Below the pieces are notes generated by a model. That model saw only the letters and a list, made by a program, of their open reading frames with translations, was not told where the DNA came from and ran no database searches. The position numbers and the translations under genes were made by a program. A stretch of DNA of 64,000 bases from Crotophaga sulcirostris. Lineage: Eukaryota > Chordata > Aves > Cuculiformes > Crotophagidae. The stretch spans positions 501,796 through 565,795 of the forward strand of contig VYZB01000224.1 of assembly GCA_013397455.1 (NCBI GenBank), given 5' to 3'. Positions 47,193 through 59,076 of the stretch are shown here, in pieces (position 1 is the first letter of the stretch; each line of letters starts with the position of its first letter).

Positions 47193-47588
47193 GAGGCTGA
47201 GAGAGGGAGAGTTGGGGTTGTTCAGCCTGGAGAAGAGAAGGCTCCAGGGAGACCTTAGAGCAGCCTCCAGTGCTGAAAGGGGCTCCAGGAAAGCTGGGGA
47301 GGGGCTCTGGATCAGGGAGGGCAGGAATGGGATGAGGGGAAGGGTTTTCAGCTGCAAGAGGGGAGATTGAGATGAGATCTTAGGGAGAAACGTTTTGCTG
47401 CGAGGGTGAGGAGGCCCTGGCCCAGGTTGCCCAGAGCAGCGGTGGCTGCCCCATCCCTGGAGGTGTTGAAGGCCAGGCTGGATGGGGCTTGGAGCCCCCT
47501 GATGCAGTGGGAGGTGTCCCTGCCCATGGCAGGGGGTGGGACTGGGTGGGCTTTAAGGTCCCTTCCAAACCAAATAATTCTATGATAT
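47193..47588 (+). mobile_element. CR1 LINE 3' fragment, class B, 396 bp
   Basis: The sense copy has ORF2 tail [20 protein letters not shown], then EGRNGMRGRV. A different frame then carries RLPRAAVAAPSLEVLKARLD. The (GA) tract GAGAGAGGGAGAG at 47198-47210 parallels the expansion in the 13.0 kb copy. It ends GGTCCCTTCCAAACCAAATA, ATTCTATGATA. Confidence 0.95.
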
Positions 47589-48480
47589 TTAAACATAAAC
47601 CCAAGAGGAATAACAGTTTAATATCTCTCAGGTCCAGTGGTCAGCAAATAAGTTCCCATTTAATTTGGTATTTGTAAATATATTGTCCTAAAGATTACTT
47701 CAAAAAATTCTCACTAGGTAACATTTCCCACCTGTGCTGAAATTAGATCTGTTAAAATGGTAAAAGGAAACACTGAAATTCTCAGGTTTCTGTGTGAAAG
47801 CTTTGATAAAATACTGTAAACTAATTAATATAGATTTTCACTTTAATACAAAGGGAAATGCAAGAGACAGGGCAAAGTTCCAGCACACCAACAGAAGTGA
47901 CAAATTATACCAGAATTTGTGTCACCACTTATGTGTCTGCTTATGTGTATACAGGTTAATGACCAAGTACAAAAAGGATTTGTACTTTGAATAATAAAGT
48001 ATCAGAGCAGAGAACTGAATCTCTCAGATAACTTTCTTCCCTTCAGAAAAAGCAACTGTAATGGCAACTTGTGCTAAGTCAGAAATCACACCGTGCTGTG
48101 AAAAGCCTCTACAGTAACTACACAACGTAAACCAAAATTATTAGATGTACTACTTGATTTTCTTCTCAGGCTACAAAACTGGGCAGCTGGTGGTCCATCA
48201 CTGGGCTGAGCCTGATGGTTTCATTGGCTTTAAGTAACTTACTACGACGCACAGCCCAGTGAAGGTCAGTTGGTACCAACGCTGCCGTTACCAGGAGTTA
48301 CGACAACTACAACATCAGCTGTAAGAGCTCCCATTTCACAAGACACCCATGAGAACAAACAGTTGGAAAAAGGCAAGTCAAACATTCCTCACACAGCTCT
48401 CCTGTTGCTAGAACAATTCAAACTCTAACACAAGGTATTAGTGCACTCTCCCCTTAGATCTCTTTTCTCAGGGCCACGTT
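47589..48480. other. low-copy DNA with an 11-bp inverted repeat
   Basis: TCACTGGGCTG (48198-48208) and CAGCCCAGTGA (48252-48262) are perfect inverted repeats with a 43-nt spacer. No gene recognised. Confidence 0.55.
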
Positions 48481-49240
48481 CAAGGGGCTCAGGCTAAGGG
48501 ACAGAGCGTGACAAAGCCTAGAACTTCAGCTGGAGTGTGGCTGCAAAAGTACTGTCGAAGAAGAGAGAGAAGTTCTTACAGGACAAATCTGTCAGCAGCT
48601 TACCTGTTCCAGCTCCAGTACCTGCCAAAGCACTAGAATGTCTTCTCTCCCAGAACTAATCATAAAGCCAACCCTAACAACAAGCAAGGGCTTGAGCCTA
48701 AAACCAAACACCTGCCCTACATAAAGAATGCTTCAGGTGACATCACTTTCTCCAGCCTACCCCTCCCCATGGTAGCCTCTTTGTAACTCAACCCAAGTGG
48801 ACCTCTAAGCTTTTTTTCTCTCTCAAGCCCAGCCCTAATACAAACTGGGTTTAGTTTGGGTTTGAGGAATTTTCTAAATCTTCAGCTGGAGTGCGGCGGG
48901 AGAAGGGTTGCCAAAACAAGAGGTAAGTTGCAATCACATCCCTTCTTTGAGAACTTCATTTAGCTTCAGTATAGATGATTTTGCTAAAGCTGCCAACGCA
49001 AGGCACTGCTGTCAAGAGGAGTTCTCCATTAATAAATTCCTCATTAAGGCCAGCCATGAGGCACTTGTGCTAAAGACTCCATTTATCTCTAATTAGGGTC
49101 TGGTTTTGCTTAGGTTTTGGTTTTTGGAGAGAGACAGCCTAGAGCTCTAGTGGGAGTGGAGCACTAAAGGGGCTTCTGAGCAAAGGGGTAGGTTGCAAAA
49201 AGTTTTGTCCTGACAACTAGTTCATCTGGTAAAGACCAGC
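48481..49240. repeat. unrecognised diverged repeat units in both orientations
   Basis: Three related segments are visible. The first (48541-48720) reads on the minus strand TTCTGGGAGAGAAGAC ... GGTAAG, then 11 nt, then TTTGTCCTG. The third (49095-49240, plus) reads TTTGGAGAGAGACAGCC ... GGTAGG, then 11 nt, then TTTGTCCTG, with the same spacing. The second (48850-48935, plus) has GGGTTTGAGG ... GGTAAGTTGC. A 14-mer CTTCAGCTGGAGTG occurs at both 48524-48537 and 48880-48893. Overall similarity is moderate and I cannot name the family. It could be an old minisatellite, a foldback DNA transposon or a decayed tandem array. The AGGTAAGT at 48921-48928 also fits a splice donor, but no exon is evident. 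Confidence 0.5.
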
Positions 49241-49610
49241 AACTAACTACCATAAACCTTCTTTACCTTCCTGCAGCACACCTGAAAGTTATCTGCGAGA
49301 GTTTCTATTGCAGAGAACATTTGTTACAGGGTACATATTTAGCTTACCTTGTAGAACATCATCATCTTCTCATACTGTTAATTATGGGACCACTCCTTCC
49401 ACGTTTACCTGCAAGCTTTCATCTTCATACACAGTTACAGTACCGTGGGCTGTTTGGATTTCCTTTCTGGAAAAGGAAAACACAACAAATGACGTTTCCT
49501 CATAACAATCTCTGAAAAAAATTACTTTTTTTTTTTTTTTTAACCTAGATGTAGACCTCAGCAGTGTGAATTCTTTATCTTGCCAGTGCTTAATCACTTA
49601 GAAGAACATA
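49241..49610. other. low-copy DNA with a T-run
   Basis: A T homopolymer of about 17 lies at 49526-49542. Nothing else recognised. Confidence 0.6.
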
Positions 49611-50099
49611 CTGCATTCAGTTCTGGAGTCCTCAGCACAGGAAGGACATGGAGTTGTCAGAGTGAGTCCAGATGAGGCCATGAAGATGTTCCAAGGGCTG
49701 GAGCACCTCTGCTACGAGGACAGGCTGAGAGAGTTGGGGTTGTTCAGCCTGGAGAAGAGAAGGCTCTGGGGAGATCTTAAAGCAGCCTCCAGTGCTGAAA
49801 GGGGCTCCAGGAAAGCTGGGGAGGGGCTCTTGATCAGGGATGAGGGGGAATGGTTTTCAGCTGAAAGAGGGGAGATTGAGATGAGATCTTAGGGAGAAAC
49901 GTTTTGGTGTGAGGGTGGGGAGGCCCTGGCCCAGGTTGCCCAGAGCAGTGGTGGCTGCCCCATCCCTGGAGGTGTTGAAGGCCAGGTTGGATGGGGCTTG
50001 GAGCCCCTTGATCCAGTGGGAGGTGTCCCTGCCCATGGCAGGGGGGTGGAACTGGATGGGCTTTAAAGTCCCTTCCAGCCCAAACCATTCCACGATACT
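49611..50099 (+). mobile_element. CR1 LINE 3' fragment, class B, about 490 bp
   Basis: This is the longest class B copy here. It starts TTCTGGAGTCCTCAGCACAG and reads through ORF2: [39 protein letters not shown]. The frame breaks near 49890 and continues RLPRAVVAAPSLEVLKARLD. The 3' end reads TTTAAAGTCCCTTCCAGCCC, CATTCCACGATACTGA. The tail octamer is mutated. Minus-strand proline-rich frames (49834-50436) are antisense artefacts. Confidence 0.95.
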
Positions 50100-53000
50100 G
50101 AACGCACCCAGCAAGGCTGGTTAAAGGTGGAAGCTTAGAGCTGCACAAAGAGGAAGGCTGAAGCAGGGAAGTGCACCAAGTACACAACGCTGCCAAGTGT
50201 GCCAGTAGTTCGTTCTTCGCAAACTTTTCTCTTATTTTCTTGCTAGTAAAAATATGGAGTGTTCTTCTTGGCCCTGATGTAGTTGTAATTTCCACCTTCC
50301 TGCAGCAATCTGTGGTGAAGGAGGCCCCCTCACAGTTAAAGGCTGCCACACCACGGGAAACAAAGGTTCTCAAAGTGTTCTCAAGAGGAAACAGCAGGTT
50401 TTCACACAACTGTAGATATCCCCAAAAGAACTGCAAAATTGGGACCTGGCTTGCATTTCCTGGTGTGAAAAACTAATGCCAAAAGAAGTACAGTTGTCTG
50501 TCTGCTTTCTGGAGGGAAAAGTCATATGAGTCACATCGGGCAACAAGAGAGGTGAAGACTACAAGCCCACAACCATGTGTAAAGCAAGGAAACAAGACTG
50601 ACCCACGAACAATGTGGATGGTTCTGATTCTATGGGGAAACCCTGGAAAACCAAATTCAGTGCTGGAAGCTGTGCAAAAAAGTCCTCACCGATTATCCAC
50701 CGTGTAATATATTGTTTGGCTGGCTTATGAATCAGCAGATGATTGACAAGGAGAACTGCCAAATGGATAATTGCATTGGGCTTTGTAATATTAACTAAAA
50801 AGCAGGAAAAAATGAAGCCTGATAGAAGTCATTCATAACTTTTATCACCTCTCATGCAGCATCCATTAAGTGCAATGTCAGAATGTATATTGTTTTGCTA
50901 TGAAGATGCTATAAAGATCAATGTTAACTGCTGCTGTAGAACAACAGCAGTAATTTGTCCTCCACTTACCCTTCTCCTAAGCCCCTGTCAAACTGACGCC
51001 AGCCTGATACAAAACCTTACCTATAAAACAGCTCCCAGAGCATCAGTTTGGGAACTGAAGTCCTGCTTCTCCACGTGGCCAGATGGGATCTGCAAATACC
51101 AGAGCATGGGTGCAACAGTATCTGAACATCAGTAGAACAAGAGTTGTGGATGGTACCTTCTAACTGATTCAGAACAATAATTGTGCTGTACTAAAATCAT
51201 AAAATCCCCAGCACATGTTAGTAAATCAAATCCAATCATTGTGCTTTTCCCTGTCTTTAATATCAACTATATAATTCCCCCATCCCAATTTAACATTTGC
51301 TTTAGAAATATAGGGAATGGCTTCATTCAGCTCCAGCCTATCAATGTTACATTCTAGAAAAGGGCTACTGATCAGTTTGATATTCCATTTAAGTTAGAAA
51401 TCTTTCAGCAGGCACATGACTACAAGACTGCTTTTCATTAAATTTTACTAGTCAGAAATATGTTTTTACAGGGGAAATAAAAGTCGAATAAAAAGAAACT
51501 ATGACACGGAGAAAGAGTAGGGTGAGCGCAAGAAAACAAAACAAATGCTTAGTGATGCTTACAAAAAAACAACTGTTTCTGCTTGCAGAGGAACAAAAAG
51601 GTGTACCACTAACTGCCTGAACTGTGCTAGTTAGAACATTTCCATGCCTGTGTGCATTTGTATTTCATGGTCTGCTAAAAATACACTGATTAAAGCTGTT
51701 GACCTAGAATGAAGTAAACTGAGCAATAAATAGACCCTATCTAAATCAGAAATTAAAATGCAGAGTTGCTACACAGGGTTTATTAATTCATGAGCATCGT
51801 TGAAATCATAAGGTGACAAAAAATACTTGATAAATCATAAGTGTAGTCTGATTCTTACATGTGAACTGTTTCCAGAAGAACGAAAGAACAACAGAAAAAC
51901 TTGATCTGATCCATCAAAAGTTTTTTCCCAAGTTATTATACTGAAATCAGCAAGAAATTTCATTTTAAGTCTTGGTCCTCTGGAAGAAAATCTAATTGTG
52001 TCTTCACATTTTACATCATCTATCTCGTGCCAAGCTTATAGGGAAGCAAATGGTGATCCTATGACTATGTCCAAAAATTATCAACTGAATGAAGTAAAAA
52101 ATTACTTTACTGCTGAATACATGTACAGGGAAAAGAAGGTGGGTATAGAAGGTCAGTAGTTCACTCCATGGAGCACTGCACAGCCTGGTTTAGATAATGA
52201 GGATTTAAATAAGCAGTCTTTTATAGGAAAGAATGAAATCTAATTTGTAGCCAGGACAGAAGAAATTGAGTTATGAGTAGGTGCTACCAGGGAGGCTGAT
52301 CACTTATAAAAGAAGACACGATCAGTCAGTAGGGTTTGGGCAAACGTTCACAGAGTTGTAGTCCTCAAACAGAAGTGTTAATGGCAAGAGGAGAACAAGC
52401 CTCAGCATATGATATGCAACAGTACAAAACATCTTCTTCCACTGGGATCCATGGGAAGGAGGACAAGAATAGGAAGAAGGGGTAGGTCTTTGCTTCCTTG
52501 AATCAACTGCAATACCTGGAAGGAGCTGAAGAAGAAATTCTGAGGCACCACACCAGCTGCATCAAACAGGAGGTTTCAGTATCAGTTGTCTCTTCAACAT
52601 AGATGGAAGCTGTACCCTTGGAAATGTCTTGAACCACGGCAGCCTATTGAAAATGAATTAGAAAGCATTAGTGGGATAAATAGGCTTAAATATTCATGTG
52701 ATCTCTTTCTGAGCACACTTAAATTACTTTAGTGAATATACACAGAACGATGCAGTTTGAGAGTAAGTGGAACAGTGTTGTTCGCCCACCTTCACAGGAA
52801 CAATTTTTTTCCCTTTGTTTGAAAGGATTTTTCTATATTCCAGTTTTTGCCCATTGCCTCTTCTCCTGAAGAACTGGAGGACCTCGTTTCAAAAGCATTT
52901 TATAATCTAAGTCCTAAATATATGTATAGACAATTTTATACAAATTTTCTGTGTGCAAACACAGTCTCAGATTAAACAGCTCTTCTCCAACCCTGGTATT

Positions 53001-53296
53001 TCCCTTGACATATTTACAAAGTAGAATCATATCCTTCCTTCCATCTGTGTTTTGCCAAATCAAACAAGCCAAGCTTATTTACTCTCTTGCATGATATTCT
53101 TTCATTTCTCTGATCACTCTGCTGTTCTGTGCCTGCTCCAGTGTGCATTAATCATTCTTTTACATGCACAACTGAAATTATGCATAATTGCAAATGAATC
53201 TGCAGTGAGGGACAGTACTAACATCTCACCTCTGCTAAAAGGCTCTTCACTGGTGTACTTACAACTACAAAATATTAGTAACATACATAGTCTCTA
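50100..53296. other. 3.2 kb low-copy DNA free of CR1
   Basis: The longest frames are about 100 codons and show no domain. I see no repeat family, RNA gene or exon that I can support. Confidence 0.55.
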
Positions 53297-53397
53297 CAGA
53301 ATCATAGGATGGTTTGGGTTGGAAGGGACCTTAAAGCTCATCCAGTTCCAACCCCCTGCAGTGAGCAGGGACACCTCCCACTGGATCAGGTTGCTCG
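53297..53397 (-). mobile_element. CR1 LINE 3' end, class B-like, 100 bp
   Basis: Antisense: AGAATCATAGGATGGTTTGG, GACCTTAAAGCTCATCCAGT, CAGGGACACCTCCCACTGGA, TCAGGTTGCTCG. The TCAGGTTGCTC wording, instead of the window's usual TCAGGGGGCTCC, marks a different and probably older subfamily. Confidence 0.92.
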
Positions 53398-55263
53398 TAG
53401 TCTTGAGCAATGCCAGACTGATTTTCAACCAGCTTAGATGGTCACCAAACACTCTTGTGCAAAGAAAACATAAAGAGCAGGCTCATTAATCCTTCTTTTC
53501 TAAGAATGTGGAGTTGTAATCTATATAAATCCCAGAGAAAAGTAAATGTAAGGCAGCTTGTCCTTATCCCTAGATCAGTTTTTCTGGATAATGCATACCT
53601 ATCCAGGTACACTTAGGAACTTCAACTGATGAAAGGTAGAAGTAGATGATTATTAGTCCTGCATTTTTTTCTGATCTCCCTATTCTTTGACCACTGATGC
53701 TCCTTAGAAAAATTTCCTTAGCTTACTCATTTCTGAGATCTTTCAAAGAGCCATGATACATGTATTCCTTTTTAATTCTACCTCCATCAGACAGAGAAAT
53801 TTCAGGAACACAGTCAGCTTTGTCAAGCTCTATCAAGGGGCTGTAAAGAAATATTTATTTAATGCAATCATTATTTAAAGCAGAACAAGGAGTTAACTGT
53901 GCTAGGGACAAATACTCAAGTTTTACTTCAGTACAGTACAGAAAACAAGGACATGTTCAATGGTATAAGGAGTAACAAATCTATCTGGTTTTATTTATTC
54001 AAGGTGTACAAGACCTGTGAAAGTAGGTAGCATGAAATCGTGCCTCTGCAAATATTTCATTCATGGGAAAATTTGATGGATAAATTTTAAAAATGAACTG
54101 AATGTAAACAGAAGAGCTAGAGATAAAAAGCTTGAAGGAGTTGTTTTCTGCTTGTGTTTACCAGGACTATCTCACAATGGTTCAACAGTGATTTGGCATT
54201 TATGGTAATAATAATTTTAATTAAAGAGAATAGCTGAAACATAATTATTATGTATATAATATATTCATATATAAGTATACATTATATATATACATGAAAA
54301 TAGATTTTAGGATGTGGAATAAACTTCCACCTACTATAAGAATGATTTCTTGCCCATGAATACTTCAGTGCAAAGAAGTCTATTATTTCACATCATCACT
54401 TAAAATCTCTTGGTGATCTTGGCACAAGGAGGGTACTAATAGAATGCGTTGATTCCACAGCTCTTAGGAGGCATCATAAGTACAGAAAAAGGACAATACT
54501 GCCAACAAGAATAGCAGCAGTTGGATGAAATTTCACCATGTAAAACTTCATTTTGGTAAATCACTGGTAACAGATTTCTTCTAAAAATTTGTATTAATAA
54601 CTTTGAAATAACAGAAAAATGTTGTGACCTTTCTGGACAAATACTGATCTAATCTAACACCTAATATTTTTATATTAGTCAATCTTAAGTTGTCATTTTA
54701 TGATATTTCTTAAACCCGATGTGAAGAGAAATAGGAACTCAGAACCATTAAAAAACAATAGTTACTATTTATTTTGATTTTTCACCCCTTACTTTCAATC
54801 AGTGAATACAGTAGCAATAAAACATCTTCATCCCCGCACAATCAGCCTTCTTTTGTATTGCAACATCAGTTCTGTATTTCAGAATGGGAGAGAAATATAA
54901 CCAGATCCTTGAGCCTTCAAAAAACTATACATGTGTTGTATCTCCAGACACTGTGAACAGAATTGGTGAGGATTTTTTATTATTGATTTTTTAAACAATC
55001 CTCTGAACCTTTTTCAACTTCTACTTGATTAAGCGAAAACACTTGATCACACATTTACCCTATTTTCTGATTTGAAGGCTCACTTCAGTTTCTGACTAGA
55101 AAATCTTGGGCACTTGGTAAAAACAAATTCCTTCACAATTTACATTTAACAGATGTGGACCACAGCTCACATCTAAACAAAACTTTTCACCTTTTTGTCT
55201 TTGTCTTCATCTTAATTATGGGCTGAAATCGTAAAACTCTTATTTTGACTTGACGAAGTGGTG
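53398..55263. other. low-copy AT-rich DNA with a TA-rich tract
   Basis: Positions about 54246-54298 are almost pure A/T (ATATATTCATATATAAG and similar). No gene or repeat family recognised. Confidence 0.55.
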
Positions 55264-55264
55264 A

Positions 55265-55618
55265 ATGAAGATGGGGAAGGGTTTGGAGCACAAGCCCTGT
55301 GAGGAGCGACTGAGGGAGCTGGGGCTGTTTAGTCTGGAGAAGAGGAGGCTCAGGGGAGACCTTATTGCCCTCTACAACTGCCTAAAAGGAGGCTGTAGTC
55401 AGGCAGGGGTTGGTCTCTTCTCTCAGGTGACCAGTGACAGAACTAGAGGACATGGACTCAAGCTTCCTCAGGGAAAGTTTAGGCTTGATATTAGGAAAAA
55501 GTTCTTCCCTGAAAGGGTGATTGGCCATTGGAATGCGCTGCCCAGGGAGGTGGTGGAGTCGCCAACCCTGGAGGTGTTTAAGAGGAGATTGGCTGAGGCA
55601 CTCAGTGCCATGGTTTAG
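55265..55618 (+). pseudogene. CR1 ORF2 C-terminal remnant, uninterrupted
   Basis: This is the best preserved ORF2 tail of the window, about 117 codons without a stop. Segments in order are [59 protein letters not shown] and [13 protein letters not shown]. The first ATG is accidental. Full CR1 ORF2 encodes endonuclease and reverse transcriptase upstream; here only the short C-terminal part after RT remains, so no activity is possible. The open frame indicates a young copy and not selection. Confidence 0.9.
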
Positions 55619-55707
55619 ATGATGGGTTGGTGTTGGTGTTGGGTTCTAGGTTGGACTCGATGATCTCAGAGGTCCTTTCCAACCTTGTAATACTGTGATA
55701 CTGTGAC
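55267..55707 (+). mobile_element. CR1 LINE 3' fragment, class A, 441 bp
   Basis: The reference-like class A copy. The 5' breakpoint is at GAAGATGG. After the ORF2 remnant come TAGATGATGGGTTGGTG, the hairpin GGTTGGACTCGATGATCTCA with TCCAACC, and two perfect octamers ATACTGTGATACTGTG. MV-stop variant. I see no clear target-site duplication. Confidence 0.96.
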
Positions 55708-57122
55708 TTCCATGCTGCCCAGACAAACCCCACGGAAAAGGCAGAAGTCGCACCCATTGAACAAAAGAACTTTAAAACAGTATCCTCTGATTTGCCCCTT
55801 CTACAGACTTGGGCAAGGCTGTTTATTTTAATGTTGTGAAAATCAGTGACCTTACTGCAACTCTGCATTAGTTCATTCGTAGCTTTGCAGGAATAGAAAT
55901 AGAACCCCCGTCTTTCCAGCGCGTTGTCTGAATCTGCATTTGGAGCGCTCACAAGTGGGAACGCGTAGCACAGTTAAAATCCACTACTCCTTGCTTATAG
56001 TGGTTCTAAAACATCCCTTCCATATAGTAAATGTTAATTGGCTTATCACGTGAAAAACAATCTCTCCAAATTAAGAGCAGTTTAAGAGTTAACTACTACA
56101 GCTTTGCGAATTCCCATGCAATTACAAGGACTATGTAATTTTTTTTTAAATTACAATTTCCATCCTTTCCAACAAAAATAACTTTCCTCAGTGCTCTTTT
56201 TAGAGCTGCAGTGAGGGATAGGCTATATCGACTTGATTAGAGGAATGTTTTCCTTCCCTGGAGATTGAATTCCTACACATCTCTTGCAGAATGATTCATA
56301 GGGCTCAGTCATTTAGAATTGCAAATGCGGTCTGGGACTTCTTGTCAGTTGACAAATGGGTGTAGTCACATTTAAACAGAGACAGAAAAGGCAGAAATTA
56401 TACCATGGAAGAGATTATACTTCACTCATTCTAACCATCACAACTCCAGTGCTTCACACTCATTCATTGTTGTGATTACTCTAATTAAGGAATTTCACTG
56501 GCTTGCTGGGTCTCTTAGTTCACACACACACCATCAAAAGTGTGTCTTGCCTACCCATGGCAGCGGAAACGGAGGCAGAAGCCATTTTGGCTGGTGAAAT
56601 GAGCTAAAGTAGCTGTCTGCATTGCTTCTGCTTGAAATTTTGTTGTACAACATACTTAGTGTGCTTGAGTAGTCAGCTTGAAACAGCAATGTGGAAATGT
56701 CACTCACCTGTCATGTAAGCTGAACTTAATTATACAATAATTGCGCATCCGATACACTGAAAGTGAAAGGAAGCAGCATTTCCTTGTACTTGCCATGAAA
56801 CAAACATGTATTATTCATTCGCTCAGTTGCTATATTGAAGCAGTGTTACAGGCATTACCATTTTGCTTTAAGGTACGATGAGTAATTTATTAAATAGTGA
56901 TGCAGATGTTTATAAAAATGCTAATCTGGAGTTCTGAAATGAACTATCGCAATGAGTACATGAGACTGACAAGCTAATTTGTGGCCAGATAAAATAGGCA
57001 GCTACTGAGGTTGAGTAGGACTGTTCAAAAGATATTTTTGCACTTTTCCACAACCCAAGGTAGAGATAGTTATGAGGTGTCTGTCATTAGAAACAAATAA
57101 ACAAAAAGCCTCTTAAAAGTTT
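55708..57122. other. low-copy DNA, no gene seen
   Basis: A T-run lies at 56140-56147 and a short (CA)n at 56521-56530. Nothing else recognised. Confidence 0.55.
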
Positions 57123-57412
57123 CACAGAATCATGGAATGGTTTGGGTTGGAAGGGACCTCCAAGCCCATCCAGTCCCACCCCCTGCCATAGGCAGGGACA
57201 CCTCCCACTGCATCAGGGGGCTCCAAGCCCCATCCAACCTGGCCTTCAACACCTCCAGGGATGGGGCAGCCACCACTGCTCTGGGCAAGATGGGCCAGGG
57301 CCTCCCCACCCTCACAGCAAAACATTTCTCCCTAAGATCTCATCTCAATCTCCCCTCTTGCAGCTTATAACCACTTCCCCCGTCATCCGATCCCTGCAAT
57401 CCCTGATAAAGG
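57123..57412 (-). mobile_element. CR1 LINE 3' fragment, class B, 290 bp
   Basis: Antisense: CACAGAATCATGGAATGG, CCACCCCCTGCCATAGGCAG, GGGGCAGCCACCACTGCTCT, AGCAAAACATTTCTCCCTAA. It is truncated after CCCTGATAAAG, within a few bases of the truncation point of the 34.5 kb copy. Confidence 0.95.
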
Positions 57413-58665
57413 GAGTGCATACAGTTTATACACTATGTAAAAATCTATAGGTAATTAATATTGATATTTTCCTGATAACACTTAGTTCCTTTCTCTTGCA
57501 GGTCTCCATGTGCTTCATACGTACAGTTTCCACCTAACTAGAAGCAAAGAGTGAGGTCAGATGGAAGAATGACATTGCAAGACAGCCCAACATGCCAGAG
57601 AGATACAGAACTTGGATCTTCAGGTCCTAGAGAACTGCTGAAACTCTTAAACATCTGCTTTTTCTTAGACTGCTATTAAATGGCTTTTCATGAATGGTGT
57701 AAATGCCTCTTCAAGCAAATCCCATCAGTATTTTCCTGGAACAATGCCCTATCATCAGGAAAATGACTCATTCGACTAACGGTGTGATGTAAAAAGGCAG
57801 AGCATTTCTTACCTGTGGTAGAACTTGCTGTCCTGTTACCTTCCATTCTGAGCATTAGGACTACAGCAAATACTGCAAGCTGGTACCTGTCCTTTTCCTT
57901 AATGGGACCTATTCAAAACACAATGAAAATAACAGGGTCGTTTGCTCTATTATTTTCACAGGGATGGAAAATACAAGAAAGCCACAAAAAACACGAGCCA
58001 TTTTCAAAGTTCATTATAATTCTTTCTCTTTTCCCTTTAAAATTTGATACTTTGCTGCCTTCAGAAGAGGAGGTATATATACCAGCTGTGGCCTCTTCTT
58101 TAAATTGGGATTATAGTGCAGAACAGAAACGGAGACTGCATATAAACTGCTAAAAGATCCTTCCATCCAGGGTATTTAGGAGACCAGTGTGTTTCTATGC
58201 CAAAGACAAGCTTCCAGGAGACTGGTTTTACTCAATATTTGCTGGCTGAATTGTAAGACTCTTGTTTCTCAAACCTCCACCTCCAGTTAAAACACTTTGA
58301 ACTTGATCCTCCTTACTCAACTAATAACCTGGCCTCACAGATGCATCTTCTTGCTGTTGACTCTTCAAAAGACCACATAAAAAAAAAGTCTCTCAACAAA
58401 CTTATTGTTTTCTCCTATGGGATCTTAAGCATGTCTTTGTGTCTTTATTTTACCATATTTTATCCTCACTGCAGCAAAAACCTCACAAAAGGCTAATTTT
58501 ATTTTGGAAGAGTTATCAGTCATCCACGGCTGGAAGGAACAGTGAATCCCCATTTCGTTTCAAAGACTAATGAAGTTTGCCTCTCAAATCCACTTGATGT
58601 ATCTACTAATATTAGGCTTAGATTGAAATATCAGATTTCTTCCTCAAGACCTGCCACGATCGTTT
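57413..58665. other. low-copy DNA, no gene seen
   Basis: A 112-codon plus frame (57815-58153) has no domain. Nothing recognised. Confidence 0.5.
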
Positions 58666-59076
58666 GAATCAGGGTTGTTTAGAAAAGAGAAAAGGAGGCC
58701 AAAATAAGGGGAACATGGTAACACTTTCAGTGACACAAAGATCCGCTGGTACAAAGAAGGAAATAACCCTGATTTTCATGTCCATAGTGGACAAGAACAA
58801 GAAATGAGTAATGATTAGACAAAAGACACAGGATACTGGAAGTGGTTTTGATTCAAAATAAATCGGCTTTCAATGATAGAGATAATGAAGCACTGTCACA
58901 GATTGCCTGGGGAAGTCCCAGAGTCAGTGGCTTCAGCAGATTCTAAGAAAAGGACAGCCATTCACAGCATTAAGAATGGAAAATCCATCAGGAATGGTAC
59001 AGGGAAAATATTCCCATACTGGACTAGGTGGCCCCATGAAGTTCCTTGCAATCTTATGCCTCTATGATCCTGGCAA
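58666..59076 (+). mobile_element. ancient CR1-like LINE 3' fragment
   Basis: The sense sequence follows the ORF2-tail layout of old CR1/L3-type elements with heavy decay: TTGTTTAGAAAAGAGAAAAG, GATTCAAAATAAATCGGC, ATAATGAAGCACTGTCACAG and ATTGCCTGGGGAAGTCCCAG. It ends TACTGGACTAGGTGGCCCCA, CAATCTTATGCCTCTATGAT. Many substitutions and small indels suggest an insertion far older than classes A and B. The 5' limit is approximate. Confidence 0.6.

Noticed and set aside
48915..48930. Perfect splice-donor-like AGGTAAGT as evidence of an exon
   Set aside because: No open reading frame or acceptor partner is evident, and the motif recurs in the surrounding repeat units, one on the opposite strand.
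55265..55618. Intact 117-codon frame as a possible domesticated gene
   Set aside because: It is the CR1 ORF2 C-terminus in a young copy. Near-identical frames occur in other copies, and the ATG is accidental. No sign of selection can be judged from one window.
18735..55707. Similar class A copies as evidence of segmental duplication
   Set aside because: Similarity stops at the CR1 boundaries; flanks are unrelated, so they are separate insertions.
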